Shown one piece after another: positions 1 to 7,392 of a DNA stretch of 64,000 nt. Both the position numbers and the translations under genes were made by a program. The stretch comes from NORP233 sp050186825 (GTDB lineage Bacteria; Planctomycetota; J058): the NCBI GenBank assembly GCA_050186825.1, contig JBFWYD010000031.1, forward strand, positions 1 to 64,000. Direction: 5' to 3'. The notes beneath the pieces are model-generated. The model made no database searches. It saw only the letters and a list, made by a program, of their open reading frames with translations, and was not told the origin of the DNA. The stretch's first letter is position 1. The number at the start of each line of letters is the position of its first letter.

Positions 1-42
1 GACCCCGCTTGCCGGCCAAAGCAAGAGCGGGGTCGTCTCTTT
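1..42 (+). terminator. intrinsic terminator of a gene left of the window
   Basis: GACCCCGCT (1-9) pairs perfectly with AGCGGGGTC (26-34), and TGC/GCA extends the stem inward. The hairpin is followed by GTCTCTTT at 35-42, a short T-rich tail. The shape fits a Rho-independent terminator for a plus-strand gene that ends before position 1. The T tract is interrupted, so termination may be partial. Confidence 0.5.
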
Positions 43-184
43 ACGTACGCGAACAGCTACGTGGCCGCCAGGGGCCGAAGGCCCGGCGAGTGGGCTGCGA
101 ATCTCTCCGAGCGTGGGCGCCGACAGTCGCCCTCGGATGCCGCCGCGTGTCTCGTCCCCGGCGGAGGGGACCAAGGTCCCGCGA

Positions 185-316
185 GTGACCGACGAGCGGC
201 TGCGCAAGCTCGAGCGAACCAGTGGCGCAGGGGACCCGGAAGCAGAGGGTGCCCTGCTCCTGCAGCGACTGCGCGCGGGAGCGCGGCTGGACTGGCGCGC
301 CTGCGGCGCTGCGTGA
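185..316 (+). CDS. 43-aa hypothetical protein, possible gene remnant
   Basis: A GTG-started 43-residue frame with charged, helical composition. Its core (KLERTSGAGDPEAEGALLLQ) resembles the N-terminus of the 197-aa protein at 34357-34950, which reads QERAAAAGDPEAAAALLLAR. Both have a GDPEA motif followed by a leucine-rich helix. I infer either a very short member of that unnamed family or the surviving N-terminal end of a decayed copy, because the reading frame stops where the longer protein continues. No Shine-Dalgarno sequence or -10 hexamer at the leaderless spacing is seen. Function unknown. The frame could be chance, but the shared motif makes that less likely. Confidence 0.35.
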   Translation: MTDERLRKLERTSGAGDPEAEGALLLQRLRAGARLDWRACGAA

Positions 317-425
317 TCCCGTGGGCGCTCGGCCATGAGCACGACCGCCCAACGCGGAGGCCCCGCCCAGGCCTCTGATCCTTCACACGAGGGCTGCTAG
401 AGTCCCGCCCCCGGGGGGACCCTTC

Positions 426-2243
426 GTGAGCAACCTCACCGCGTCGATCCTGGCCAACGACCTCGAGGGGCTCACGGCCGCGCTCTCGGGGGCGAAGCCC
501 CACGAGCTGGGGAGCGCGTTCCAGATGGCCGCGCAGCGCGAGGGGACCTGTCCGCTCCTGCGCGCCCTGCTCGAGGCGGGCGTCGAGGAGCGGCAGGTCG
601 GCTACGGGCTGAGCCAGGCCTGCGAGCGCGGGCTGCAGGAGAACGTGGCCGCGATCCTCGCGGCGCGGCCCGGGATCCGGGTGGGCAACCGCAAGGGCGA
701 CGGGCCGCTCTACCAGGCCGCCCGGCGCGGCGACCTCGCGCTGGTGGAGCTGCTGCTCGGCGCGGGCGACGCGGAGCCCCTCGGCCACCTCGGCGAGGCC
801 GACCACGAGCAGGCGCCCGATGGTTGGCACCCGCTCCTGGCGGCGATCGAGGCCGGTGCGCCCGAGGTGGTCACGCGCCTGCTCGCGGCCGGCTGCGACC
901 CGAACTTCGCCACCCGCCGCCAGCGGAGCCCGCTCGACCTGGCCCGCGCGCTCGGGAACGAGGCGGTCGTGCGCGCGCTCGAGCGGGGCGGCGCGCGCCC
1001 GCTCGACCCGGCCTGGCTCGACCTCCAGGGCGCGGCCCGGAGCGGGGCCGTGGCGCGGGTGCAGGAGCTGATCCCCGCCGCGAGCGAGGAGGAGCTCGCC
1101 GAGGCGCTCTGGAGCGCGCTCCTCGGCGACCACGAGCCCGTCGTGGAAGCCCTGATCGCGCGCGGCCTGCCGCCGGAGCGGCTGACGCACGCCTTCTCCC
1201 AGGCGGTGCGGCTCTCGCGCTTCGCCGGGGCCGAGGCGCTGCTCGCCGCCGGGGCCGACCTGAACGGCCCCAACGAGCAGGGCAAGACCGCCCTCTACTG
1301 GGCGGCCGGCTTCGACGCCGCCGACGGGGTCCGCTGGCTGGCCGCGCGCGGCGCCGACCTCGAGGCCGTGGACCGCGACGGGGAGACCGCCCTGCATCGC
1401 GCCTGCGACCGTGGCTGCCGCCAGGCGGTCGAGGCCCTCCTGGCCGCCGGCGCCAACGTCAAGGCCAAGGACGCGCGCGGCAAGACGCCGGCCGCCTTCG
1501 CCAAGGACTACCCGGAGCTCAAGGCCCTGCTCAAGGCGGCGGGCGCGGCCCCGGCCTCGCCCGCCGCGGCCAAGCGCACGCTCAAGAAGAAGCTCGCCGG
1601 CCTGGCCCGCGAGGCGCATCCGCTCAAGACCTCGAGCAAGCCCGGTCCGCCCCGCGGCTCGCGCGTGGGCGGCCTCCCCTTCCTGCCCGCGGACGACCCC
1701 TGGCCGGTGTGCGCGACCTGCGCGCGCCCGCTGACCTTCTTCCTCCAGCTCGACCTCGACGACCTCCCGCTCCAGTTCGACGCGACCGGGCTGCTGCAGC
1801 TCTTCCGCTGCAGCGGCTGCGCTCCCGCCGCGCCTGCGGCCAAGGAGCAGCTCCTGCGCCGGCTGAGCGCGAGCGAGGGGGAGCGGCGCGCGGCGCCCGA
1901 AGGGACCAAGGTCCTCCCGCTCCGCACGATCACCGGCGCCAAGAAGCCCAAGCCCGACCTCCCCCGCCGCCCCGAGGACCACGACCAGCCTGTCCTCGGC
2001 CTCGAGCTCGACGTGCACGCCGAGCTCTGCCTCGCAGGCGACAAGCTCGGCGGCTGGCCGCACTGGATCCAGGACGCCTCCTGGCCCCTGGCCCCGCTGA
2101 GCCAGGCCCGCTGCGACCGCCTCCTCCTCCAGCTCGACACCGGCGGCGCGCTCGGCGACGAGCTGGGCGACGGCGGGATCGGCTTCCTGCTCTCCGCCGC
2201 GGCGGCGCCGGAGGAGGTCGTGTTCGTGTGGCAGTGCCTGTGA
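426..2243 (+). CDS. ankyrin-repeat protein with C-terminal DUF1963 (YwqG-like) domain
   Basis: A 605-aa protein without a signal peptide. Residues about 5-380 are ankyrin repeats, with clear units such as GETALHRACDRG followed by AVEALLAAGANV near residues 320-350. Such repeats normally mediate protein binding. After an Ala/Lys-rich linker, residues about 415-605 match the DUF1963 (YwqG) pattern: GGLPFLPADDPWP, a CATC pair, a CSGC pair, a KLGGWPHWIQD segment and a closing beta-rich stretch. The two Cys pairs suggest a bound metal. The GTG start at 426 follows a G-rich GGGGGGA sequence. The gene stands alone and ends in a short hairpin. The domain calls are firm by pattern. The biological role is unknown, and a cytoplasmic binding or immunity-type role is only inference. 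Confidence 0.85.
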   Translation: MSNLTASILANDLEGLTAALSGAKPHELGSAFQMAAQREGTCPLLRALLEAGVEERQVGYGLSQACERGLQENVAAILAARPGIRVGNRKGDGPLYQAARRGDLALVELLLGAGDAEPLGHLGEADHEQAPDGWHPLLAAIEAGAPEVVTRLLAAGCDPNFATRRQRSPLDLARALGNEAVVRALERGGARPLDPAWLDLQGAARSGAVARVQELIPAASEEELAEALWSALLGDHEPVVEALIARGLPPERLTHAFSQAVRLSRFAGAEALLAAGADLNGPNEQGKTALYWAAGFDAADGVRWLAARGADLEAVDRDGETALHRACDRGCRQAVEALLAAGANVKAKDARGKTPAAFAKDYPELKALLKAAGAAPASPAAAKRTLKKKLAGLAREAHPLKTSSKPGPPRGSRVGGLPFLPADDPWPVCATCARPLTFFLQLDLDDLPLQFDATGLLQLFRCSGCAPAAPAAKEQLLRRLSASEGERRAAPEGTKVLPLRTITGAKKPKPDLPRRPEDHDQPVLGLELDVHAELCLAGDKLGGWPHWIQDASWPLAPLSQARCDRLLLQLDTGGALGDELGDGGIGFLLSAAAAPEEVVFVWQCL

Positions 2244-2259
2244 GGGAGGGCACCTCCCT
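2243..2259 (+). terminator. short hairpin overlapping a stop codon
   Basis: AGGGAGG and CCTCCCT form a perfect 7-bp stem with a three-base loop directly at the end of the ankyrin gene. There is no T tract, so this may be a weak or Rho-assisted terminator, or simply a stabilising 3' hairpin. Confidence 0.3.
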
Positions 2260-2525
2260 GCGCGAGCTCGAGCGACGCTGCGCCTCGGGCGCCGCGGAGG
2301 ACCGAGGCTGCCTTCCATGCGGAGCGGGTCCGCCTCGGAGTCCTCGCCGGAGCGGCTCGAGCTCGCGGCCTTCCTGGGCCCCCAGCGGCTCGGCGAGCGT
2401 TCGGCGGCGATCCGATGGCGCTGCGCCGGGAGACGGCCCAGGCCTCGATCCGAGTCGGCGCTTCGATCGGGAAGGAGCTGCTGGGGGCTCTGCCGCGGTC
2501 CTGACGACTCGGGGAGTGGCTTCGC

Positions 2526-2867
2526 CTACGCTCCGAGCAGTTCGGTCGCCTCTGCGTCGCTCAGCTCCTCAGCCGATTTTTCGAGGAGCAGCGCCGCGAG
2601 TTGCATCGGCTGGACCGTGACCCCGGAGCGCTCGCGAACACCGGCGGCGAGATGCTCGAGGCGCTCGAGCGTGCGCGGAGCGAGGGGCACGAGCCGTCGC
2701 TCCGTCCAGCTTGGATCGGTCGCCCTCCCCCCGCCCGCGGGGACCCGAAACCGCGCCTCGATCGCTGCGCTGAGCTCCAAGGCACCGAAGTAGCCGCCGG
2801 TGGAGGTGACCTTTCCGCGTCGCTTCGCGCCGAGGCCCTTGGCGATCTTGTTCATGCGCTTGGCCAC
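2526..2867 (-). CDS. small ribbon-helix-helix-like protein
   Basis: A 113-aa basic protein read from GTG at 2867; an in-frame ATG lies at 2855. The N-terminus is Lys/Arg-rich. From about residue 55 it reads ERRLVPLAPRTLERLEHLA followed by a turn and PMQLAALLLEKSAEEL, i.e. a short strand and two helices in the order of a CopG/Arc-type ribbon-helix-helix fold. That assignment is inference from pattern only. A TATATT hexamer lies seven bases upstream of the GTG inside the near-palindrome GATCAATATAGATC (2871-2884), consistent with a leaderless, possibly self-regulated gene. No toxin partner is adjacent, so an antitoxin role is not supported. Confidence 0.6.
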   Translation of the reverse strand: MAKRMNKIAKGLGAKRRGKVTSTGGYFGALELSAAIEARFRVPAGGGRATDPSWTERRLVPLAPRTLERLEHLAAGVRERSGVTVQPMQLAALLLEKSAEELSDAEATELLGA

Positions 2868-2870
2868 GCC

Positions 2871-2884
2871 GATCAATATAGATC
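2871..2884 (-). promoter_or_regulatory. -10 hexamer TATATT within a GATC-flanked palindrome
   Basis: TATATT (2875-2880, minus strand) lies seven bases before the GTG at 2867. It sits between GATC half-sites, which would suit binding by a dimeric regulator such as the ribbon-helix-helix-like product of this gene. No -35 was recognised. Confidence 0.4.
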
Positions 2885-2983
2885 GCGCGCCGACCGCTGC
2901 CCAGGGCGAGGGCTCACTCTGCAACCCATCACCCCAAGTCGCTAGGCTCGGGCGCGCGAGCGAGGAGCGTCGGCCTGAGCCTC

Positions 2984-3295
2984 TTGTTCGAGATCGTCTA
3001 CTGGCTGTTCGTCCCCTTCGCGGGGGTGGCCCTGTTCGGGGCGCTGTTCGCGGCGAGCTGGCTCCAGGAGCGGATCGGTCCCCGCCCGACCCGGGCGCTC
3101 GTGCTCCTGACCGGACTGGGGATCCTGACCACGGGCTGCCTGCTCTCCGGCCGTCCCGGCGAGCTCGGCCTCGGCGGCTACGGGGTGCTCCTGGCGGGGA
3201 ACATCCTCGGGATCGTCCTGGTCGGCCTGGCCGTGGTCCGCTCCGACCACTCCCTGCCCGACCCGCCGGAGCGAAAGGGCCCCCCCCGGGCGTGA
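2984..3295 (+). CDS. small membrane protein with three hydrophobic segments
   Basis: About 103 aa with three predicted membrane helices: residues about 4-24 (YWLFVPFAGVALFGALFAAS), 38-54 (ALVLLTGLGILTTGCLL) and 66-86 (YGVLLAGNILGIVLVGLAV), then a polar, proline-rich tail. The start is uncertain. TTG at 2984 is the nearest usual start, but GAGGAG at 2962-2967 is ideally spaced for an in-frame CTG at 2975. No family was recognised. The phosphatase gene begins 46 bases downstream on the same strand, so co-transcription is plausible. Confidence 0.6.
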   Translation: MFEIVYWLFVPFAGVALFGALFAASWLQERIGPRPTRALVLLTGLGILTTGCLLSGRPGELGLGGYGVLLAGNILGIVLVGLAVVRSDHSLPDPPERKGPPRA

Positions 3296-3341
3296 GGGCA
3301 GGGCTGGTCCGGTGTCCTAGCGGCAGGCGGCGAGGCAGCGC

Positions 3342-4111
3342 GTGACCGAGTCGAGCCCCCCGGCCCCCGAAGGCGTGGACTGGTTCCAGCCCGCCCGGAT
3401 CACCCCGCGGATCTTCCAGAACGGCTACATCACGGCGCGCCAGGGCGAGCGGCTGCTCGGGCTCGGCGTCACGCACCTGCTCAACCTCGACCTGCCCTAC
3501 GGCACGAGCGGGATCGTGATGCCGGCAGGGCTCACGGTGTGGGAGCTCCTGCTCCACGACATGGCGCCCATGTCGCCAGATGACGCTCGGCGAGTGGTCG
3601 CGCTCTTCCAGCGCGCCCTCGATCTCGAGCAGGGGCGGATCTACGTCCACTGCAACGCGGGCCTGAGCCGCTCGCCCACGGCCGTATGGCTCTACCTCGT
3701 CGCGGCTGGCTGGGAGCCGGACGAGGCCCGTCGCACCATCGGCGCCGCGGCCAAGCACCTCGACGCGCCCGACCCGATCCTGGTGGACCGACTCGACCTC
3801 GACGACCTGCGCGCCTGGCCCGAACCCCGCGCTGGGAGCTGTGGCGGCAGGGGGCGGGCACCTACCCGAACGCGCTGGCGGCCTTCGGGCGCGCAGCGCC
3901 CGGGGGCCGCCAGCTCGACGCAAGCGGTGTGGCCGAGCGCAGCTCGGCCTCCGCGCCAGCGAACCTGCTCGAGGTCTGCGAGGACGAGGGGACCGCGCGA
4001 GCGGCCCTGGAACGGCTCGAGGCGAAGCAGCGCGAGTACGAGGCGCGGGGCTTCCCGCATCGTGTCCGCTTCTGGGTCGAAGCCTCGCGACCGCCCAAGG
4101 AGACGACATGA
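3342..4111 (+). CDS. dual-specificity-type protein phosphatase with an apparent frameshift
   Basis: From GTG 3342 the first 165 or so residues form a DSP/tyrosine phosphatase domain with the signature HCNAGLSRS. The nucleophile is Cys104 and the phosphate-binding Arg is Arg110. At about 3828-3835 the sensible frame breaks: two extra bases (a repeated GC in CCCCGCGCTGGG) shift translation. The continuation in the other frame runs to TGA 4111 and overlaps the next gene's ATG at 4108. With the shift corrected the product is about 255 aa. The 3' part also contains a 78-bp hairpin repeat (3886-3963) that remains open in frame. This is a real frameshift, a programmed event or a sequencing error. 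Without it, translation would run on through the next gene out of frame. The catalytic domain itself is intact. Confidence 0.7.
3886..3963 (+). repeat. 78-bp two-hairpin repeat, copy 1
   Basis: Hairpin 1 is CGGGCGC-GCA-GCGCCCG (3886-3902). Hairpin 2 is GGCCGAG-CGCAG-CTCGGCC (3931-3949). The element continues through CCTCCGCGCCAGCGAAC. A second 78-bp copy lies at 49506-49583, where the hairpin 2 stem carries a paired C-to-T and G-to-A change. This copy lies inside the 3' part of the phosphatase gene without breaking that frame. Confidence 0.8.
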
Positions 4112-4791
4112 GGGTCCTGGCCATTGGCGACATCCACGGCTGCTCCGCCGCCCTCGACGCCCTGCTCGAGGCGGTCCAGCCCGGCCCCGACGACCAGGTG
4201 ATCCCGCTCGGCGACTACGTGGACCGCGGGCCCGACAGCAAGGGCGTGATCGAGCGCCTGATCGCGCTCCAGGGCGCCACGAACCTGATCCCCCTGCTCG
4301 GCAACCACGACCAGATGATGCTCGACGCCCGGAGCGGCGACGCCGACAAGCTCTGGTGGATCGACGACTACGGGCGCAAGACCCTGGCCTCCTACGCGAC
4401 GCCCTTCGAGCGCGGCTCGCTCGAGACCGTGCCGCCCGAGCACTGGACCTTCCTCGCGGGCTGCCGCGACCTCCTCGAGACCGACACCCACGTGTTCGTC
4501 CACGCCAACCTCTACCCCGACCTCGAGCTCGCCGACCAGCCCGTGTTCATGACCCGCTGGGAGTCCCTGAGCGCGGACCTCTCCGCGGCGCACTGCTCGG
4601 GCAAGACCATGGTCTGCGGACACACCAGCCAGAAGTCGGGCCGGCCCCTCGACCTCGGCCACGCGGTGTGCATAGACACCTACGCCCACGGCGGCGGCTG
4701 GCTCTCCTGCCTCGACGCCTCCAGCGGTCGGCTGTGGCAGGCGAGCCAGGCGGGCGAGCTCTGGACGGGTTGGCTGCACGAGCGCTGCTGA
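4108..4791 (+). CDS. PPP-family serine/threonine protein phosphatase / metallophosphoesterase
   Basis: A 227-aa cytoplasmic enzyme with the full PPP motif set in order: GDIHG (residues 7-11), GDYVDRG, GNHD, HAN and GHT. These residues hold two metal ions and hydrolyse phosphomonoesters, usually phospho-Ser/Thr. The length is typical of short bacterial PPP phosphatases such as PrpA. Its ATG overlaps the stop of the preceding dual-specificity-type phosphatase (ATGA), so the two are translationally coupled. Together they form a phosphatase pair that could act on substrates of the Ser/Thr kinases elsewhere in the window. That link is inference. Confidence 0.88.
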   Translation: MRVLAIGDIHGCSAALDALLEAVQPGPDDQVIPLGDYVDRGPDSKGVIERLIALQGATNLIPLLGNHDQMMLDARSGDADKLWWIDDYGRKTLASYATPFERGSLETVPPEHWTFLAGCRDLLETDTHVFVHANLYPDLELADQPVFMTRWESLSADLSAAHCSGKTMVCGHTSQKSGRPLDLGHAVCIDTYAHGGGWLSCLDASSGRLWQASQAGELWTGWLHERC

Positions 4792-4801
4792 GCGCCTCTG
4801 C

Positions 4802-5076
4802 CTACCCGTCGAAGTTCCAGTCGGCAGGCAGCTCTCGAGCTCGACCGCTGCGTAGGTCCCCGAGCGCAGCTGAGCCAGGGCGGCGCGGAAACGCCCCCAC
4901 CCGTCAGCCGCGACCCAGATCGTCGTCTCTCCGTTGAAGCCGCCCAACCGCGCCTCGGCGCGCAGGCGCAGGTCGCCAGCGCTCGGGGTCCCGTCGGGAC
5001 CAGCTTCGAGCGGCTCCAGCACGAGCTCGGCGTCGGGCCCAGATGGATGCAGGGGAGGTGGAAGCGAGCGGGTCAC
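4802..5076 (-). CDS. small hypothetical protein, probable C-terminal frameshift
   Basis: GTG at 5076 lies exactly six bases after TAGGCT (5083-5088), the leaderless pattern seen before other genes here, which supports a real gene. The first 80 or so residues read as a compact beta-rich domain (LRLRAEARLGGFNGETTIWV, then GRFRAALAQLRSG and AVELES), reminiscent of small immunity-like families but not securely assigned. In frame the ORF then runs unnaturally far, antisense to both phosphatases. A one-base slip near 4822 would give a short ending, PADWNFDG, and a stop at 4802-4804. I therefore annotate a frameshifted gene of about 90 residues. Confirmation needs homologues. Confidence 0.45.
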
Positions 5077-5082
5077 CGCCTG

Positions 5083-5088
5083 AGCCTA
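5083..5088 (-). promoter_or_regulatory. leaderless -10 hexamer TAGGCT
   Basis: Read on the minus strand, TAGGCT is followed by six bases (CAGGCG) and the GTG at 5076. No Shine-Dalgarno sequence is present. Confidence 0.5.
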
Positions 5089-5120
5089 GCGTGAGCCACG
5101 GCGGTCGAGCTCGCAGCCCC

Positions 5121-5156
5121 TCCAAACGACAACGGCCGGCCCCGAGGGACCGGCCG
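5121..5156 (-). terminator. terminator of the actin/recombinase operon
   Basis: Read on the minus strand, CGGCCGGTCC and GGGCCGGCCG form a ten-pair stem (one G-T pair) with a short loop at 5133-5156. TTGTCGTTTGG follows. It lies 32 bases after the recombinase stop codon and closes the four-gene minus-strand operon. Confidence 0.65.
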
Positions 5157-5188
5157 CTGCCGCGAGATCGAACGAAACCCAGAGTTCC

Positions 5189-6241
5189 TTAGCCGACCGA
5201 GGACGCCGCGAGGCTCTGGTGGCGCGAGCGGGTGTCGCGCGCCTTGGCCGCGGGCTGCTCGACCGGGGCCGGCTTGGCCGGGGCCGGCTTGGCGGGCGGC
5301 TCCGTGGCCGCCGGCTGCTGGTCCTCGGCCTCGCCGGTCGCGGCCTCGAGCTCGAGGTCCTCGAGCTCGTCCTCGTCGTCGTCGCCCTTCTTCCCGCCCT
5401 CGCGGCTGCGCTTGTTGTTCGCCTTGATCAGCTGCTGGGCCTTGTTGAAGGTGATCGGGGCCACGATCGGCTCGTGGCGCCCCTTGACGTGGATGTCCCC
5501 GAAGTGGACGCGGCCGATGTAGGTGTCGTTCTTGAGGATCCAGGAGACCCCCGCCCGCGACCACTGCTTGCTCCGCCGCGTCCTGAGGCCCTGCTCGTCG
5601 AGGAGCTTGATCAGCCGCTTCATGCTGCGCAGGCGCAGGTACTCGCGAAAGATCAGCTTGACGACCTCGGCCTCCACCTCGTCCGGCACCAACATCACGC
5701 CCTCGCTCGAGCGCTTGTCGTAGTCGCGCCGGTAGCCGTAGGGAGCGGGGCCGCTCTGGTGCTTGCCCTGGCGGGCCCCCTCCTCGCGACCCTTCAGCAG
5801 GCGCTGCGCGATCTCGCGCTTGCGCTCCACCTCGTCGCTCTTGCGCGCCGCGACCTTCTTCGGCTGGCGCGCCTTGTAGTCCTCGACGATCGCCCGGAGC
5901 TGGCGGGCCGTGTCGTCGTTGGCGACGAGCACCCGCTTCCCGGCGTTCCGCAGCTCCTCGACGGGGTCGAAGGTGAGCGTGCTGCACAGCCCGCGGAGGC
6001 GGCAGCCGGAGACGATCAAGACCGCCTCCCAGTCGCTCTCCTCCATGTCGTCCAGGATGTTGACGAGCCCTGCGCGGGTGTCCTGGGTGGGGGTCAACCC
6101 GTGGTCGGTGTGGACCTTCTCCAGCGCGAGCCCGGTGTGGGAGGCGAAGGCCTCCAGTCTTCGAGTCTGCTCCTCGAGCGAGGGGAAGCCCCCTTCCTCC
6201 TGCTCGAGGTAGCTGACTCGGGCGTAGGCGACGACCTTCAC
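5189..6241 (-). CDS. serine recombinase (resolvase/invertase family) with altered catalytic motif
   Basis: 350 aa. Residues 1-115 are a resolvase N-terminal domain: the nucleophile context is YARVS (Ser10), followed by SLEEQ and a helix E region. Residues about 165-285 are a Recombinase (PF07508-type) domain with PYGYR, EAEVVKLIF, LRTRRSKQW and KNDTYIGR. The tail (about 290-350) is acidic, then Pro/Ala-rich. The zinc ribbon and long coiled coil of large serine integrases are absent. The usual DRLxR motif is replaced by CRLRG (residues 80-84): the Asp is lost and the second Arg is displaced. It may be inactive as a recombinase or act as a DNA-binding factor. GTG 6241 lies seven bases after the stop of the MamK-like actin gene, so the two are co-transcribed. 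No att-like repeat was found beside it. Confidence 0.85.
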   Translation of the reverse strand: MKVVAYARVSYLEQEEGGFPSLEEQTRRLEAFASHTGLALEKVHTDHGLTPTQDTRAGLVNILDDMEESDWEAVLIVSGCRLRGLCSTLTFDPVEELRNAGKRVLVANDDTARQLRAIVEDYKARQPKKVAARKSDEVERKREIAQRLLKGREEGARQGKHQSGPAPYGYRRDYDKRSSEGVMLVPDEVEAEVVKLIFREYLRLRSMKRLIKLLDEQGLRTRRSKQWSRAGVSWILKNDTYIGRVHFGDIHVKGRHEPIVAPITFNKAQQLIKANNKRSREGGKKGDDDEDELEDLELEAATGEAEDQQPAATEPPAKPAPAKPAPVEQPAAKARDTRSRHQSLAASSVG

Positions 6242-6248
6242 CGGTCGG

Positions 6249-7337
6249 TTAGCGCAGCTGCTCCCAGGCCTCGACCGGCATGTCGTAGGCGATCTTGAGC
6301 GCCCCGTTCGCGCCGGCGTAGACGGGCTCCTGCACCGGACGGACCTTGCCGCCGCCGTAGCCCTGGAGCGCCTCCTCGAGCGCGCGGTCGAGGCCGTGGA
6401 TGCGGCTGCCGCCGCCGGCCAGGATCACGTTGTTGCGCAGGCGGTCCTGGAACTCGGGGTCGAAGGTCGAGATCAGGCGGTCGACGGCCTCGACGATCGG
6501 CTCGACGATCCGGCTGCAGCCCTTGCGGACCTCGGCGGTCACGTCGAAGGCCTTGGGGCGGCCGCGCACGGGGAAGGTGACCATCACGGGCTCGGCGGCC
6601 TCGGTCACGAAGGCGTGCTTCTCCTTGATCTCGCGCACCATGTTGATGTTGAAGCTGGCGTCGGGGCAGCGGCCCTTGAACAGCTCGAACAGCTGGTGGT
6701 CGATGAAGTCGCCGGCCTGGGTCAGCGTGACCTGGTCGTCCTCGTCGGGCATCGAGCCCTTCATCCGGCAGAGGTCGGTGGTCCCGGCGCCGATGTCGAT
6801 CACCAGGCAGTCGTGGAGCCGGTCCATCCCGTAGGCGACCGAGAAGGGCTCGCTGCAGATCACCACCGAGTCGAGCACCTCACGGGCGGCCTCGATGATC
6901 GACTGCTTGTTGTGGATCGAGGCCTGCGCGGGGCAGCCGATCACGCCGTAGACGAGCTGGCCGGGCTTGGGGCGGGCCAGGCTGACCGCGTGCTGGATCA
7001 GGGCGCGCGCGGCCTCGAGGTTGGCGCTCACGTCCTCGCTCGGGGCGCCGGTCGAGTCGGAGTGCTTGATCACGCCCTTCTCGAGCGGGCGGTAGAGGTC
7101 GAGGGCCAGGCGGTGCGCCATGGCGTCGTCCCCGAACAGCACGTCGCGCTGGAGCAGCTTGCGCGAGACCACGTCGCGCGGGTAGCCGACGATGCTGCTG
7201 ACCGTCTCCCGCACGCCGTTGCTGGCCGAGATCGAGGTCCGCGAGGTGCCGAGGTCGATGCCGACGTAGAGGATCGAGTCGCTCTCGCCCTTCCGGTAGT
7301 TCAGGCGGTCCTGCGCCGCGCTCTTCTGCTTCTCCAT
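6249..7337 (-). CDS. MamK-like bacterial actin
   Basis: 362 aa, the usual length for MamK, a filament-forming ATPase. Actin/Hsp70 signatures are in order: phosphate 1 GIDLGTS (26-32), catalytic Glu163 in CSEPFSVAYG, phosphate 2 DIGAGTTD (181-188), and adenosine LAGGGSRIHG (306-315). Segments specific to MamK rather than MreB or ParM are strikingly kept: GYPRDVVSRKLL, GDDAM, YRPLEKGVI, a VIGCPAQAS block, a DDQVTLTQAGDFID block and FDPEFQ. ATG 7337 follows a GGGGGAAG ribosome site. It is gene 3 of 4 in a minus-strand operon, after two coiled-coil proteins and before a recombinase. No magnetosome gene (mamA, B, E, M, Q) is in the window, so I infer a MamK-type scaffold for another organelle, a positioning system or plasmid-like segregation. 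Confidence 0.85.
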   Translation of the reverse strand: MEKQKSAAQDRLNYRKGESDSILYVGIDLGTSRTSISASNGVRETVSSIVGYPRDVVSRKLLQRDVLFGDDAMAHRLALDLYRPLEKGVIKHSDSTGAPSEDVSANLEAARALIQHAVSLARPKPGQLVYGVIGCPAQASIHNKQSIIEAAREVLDSVVICSEPFSVAYGMDRLHDCLVIDIGAGTTDLCRMKGSMPDEDDQVTLTQAGDFIDHQLFELFKGRCPDASFNINMVREIKEKHAFVTEAAEPVMVTFPVRGRPKAFDVTAEVRKGCSRIVEPIVEAVDRLISTFDPEFQDRLRNNVILAGGGSRIHGLDRALEEALQGYGGGKVRPVQEPVYAGANGALKIAYDMPVEAWEQLR

Positions 7338-7392
7338 GATGTCTTCCCCCTGGGTGTTCAGCTCTGTTGGGTTCGTCGTCGTCTCGTGCGGC

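Noticed and set aside
57..2318. Long minus-strand reading frame opposite the ankyrin gene
   Set aside because: It is antisense to a clear ankyrin/DUF1963 gene and has the Arg/Ala/Gly/Leu-biased composition of GC-rich shadow frames.
2317..2945. Plus-strand frames over the ribbon-helix-helix-like gene
   Set aside because: They are antisense to a better-supported small gene and show no domain or ribosome site.
5189..6241. Integrative element or prophage with the recombinase as its integrase
   Set aside because: No phage or conjugation genes, no att-like direct repeats and no tRNA target were seen, and the gene is the last of an operon with an actin.
6249..7337. DnaK, MreB or ParM assignment of the actin
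   Set aside because: Length and specific blocks fit MamK better: DnaK would have a substrate domain, MreB a membrane-associated N-terminus, and ParM diverges in the GYPRDV and QVTLTQAG regions.
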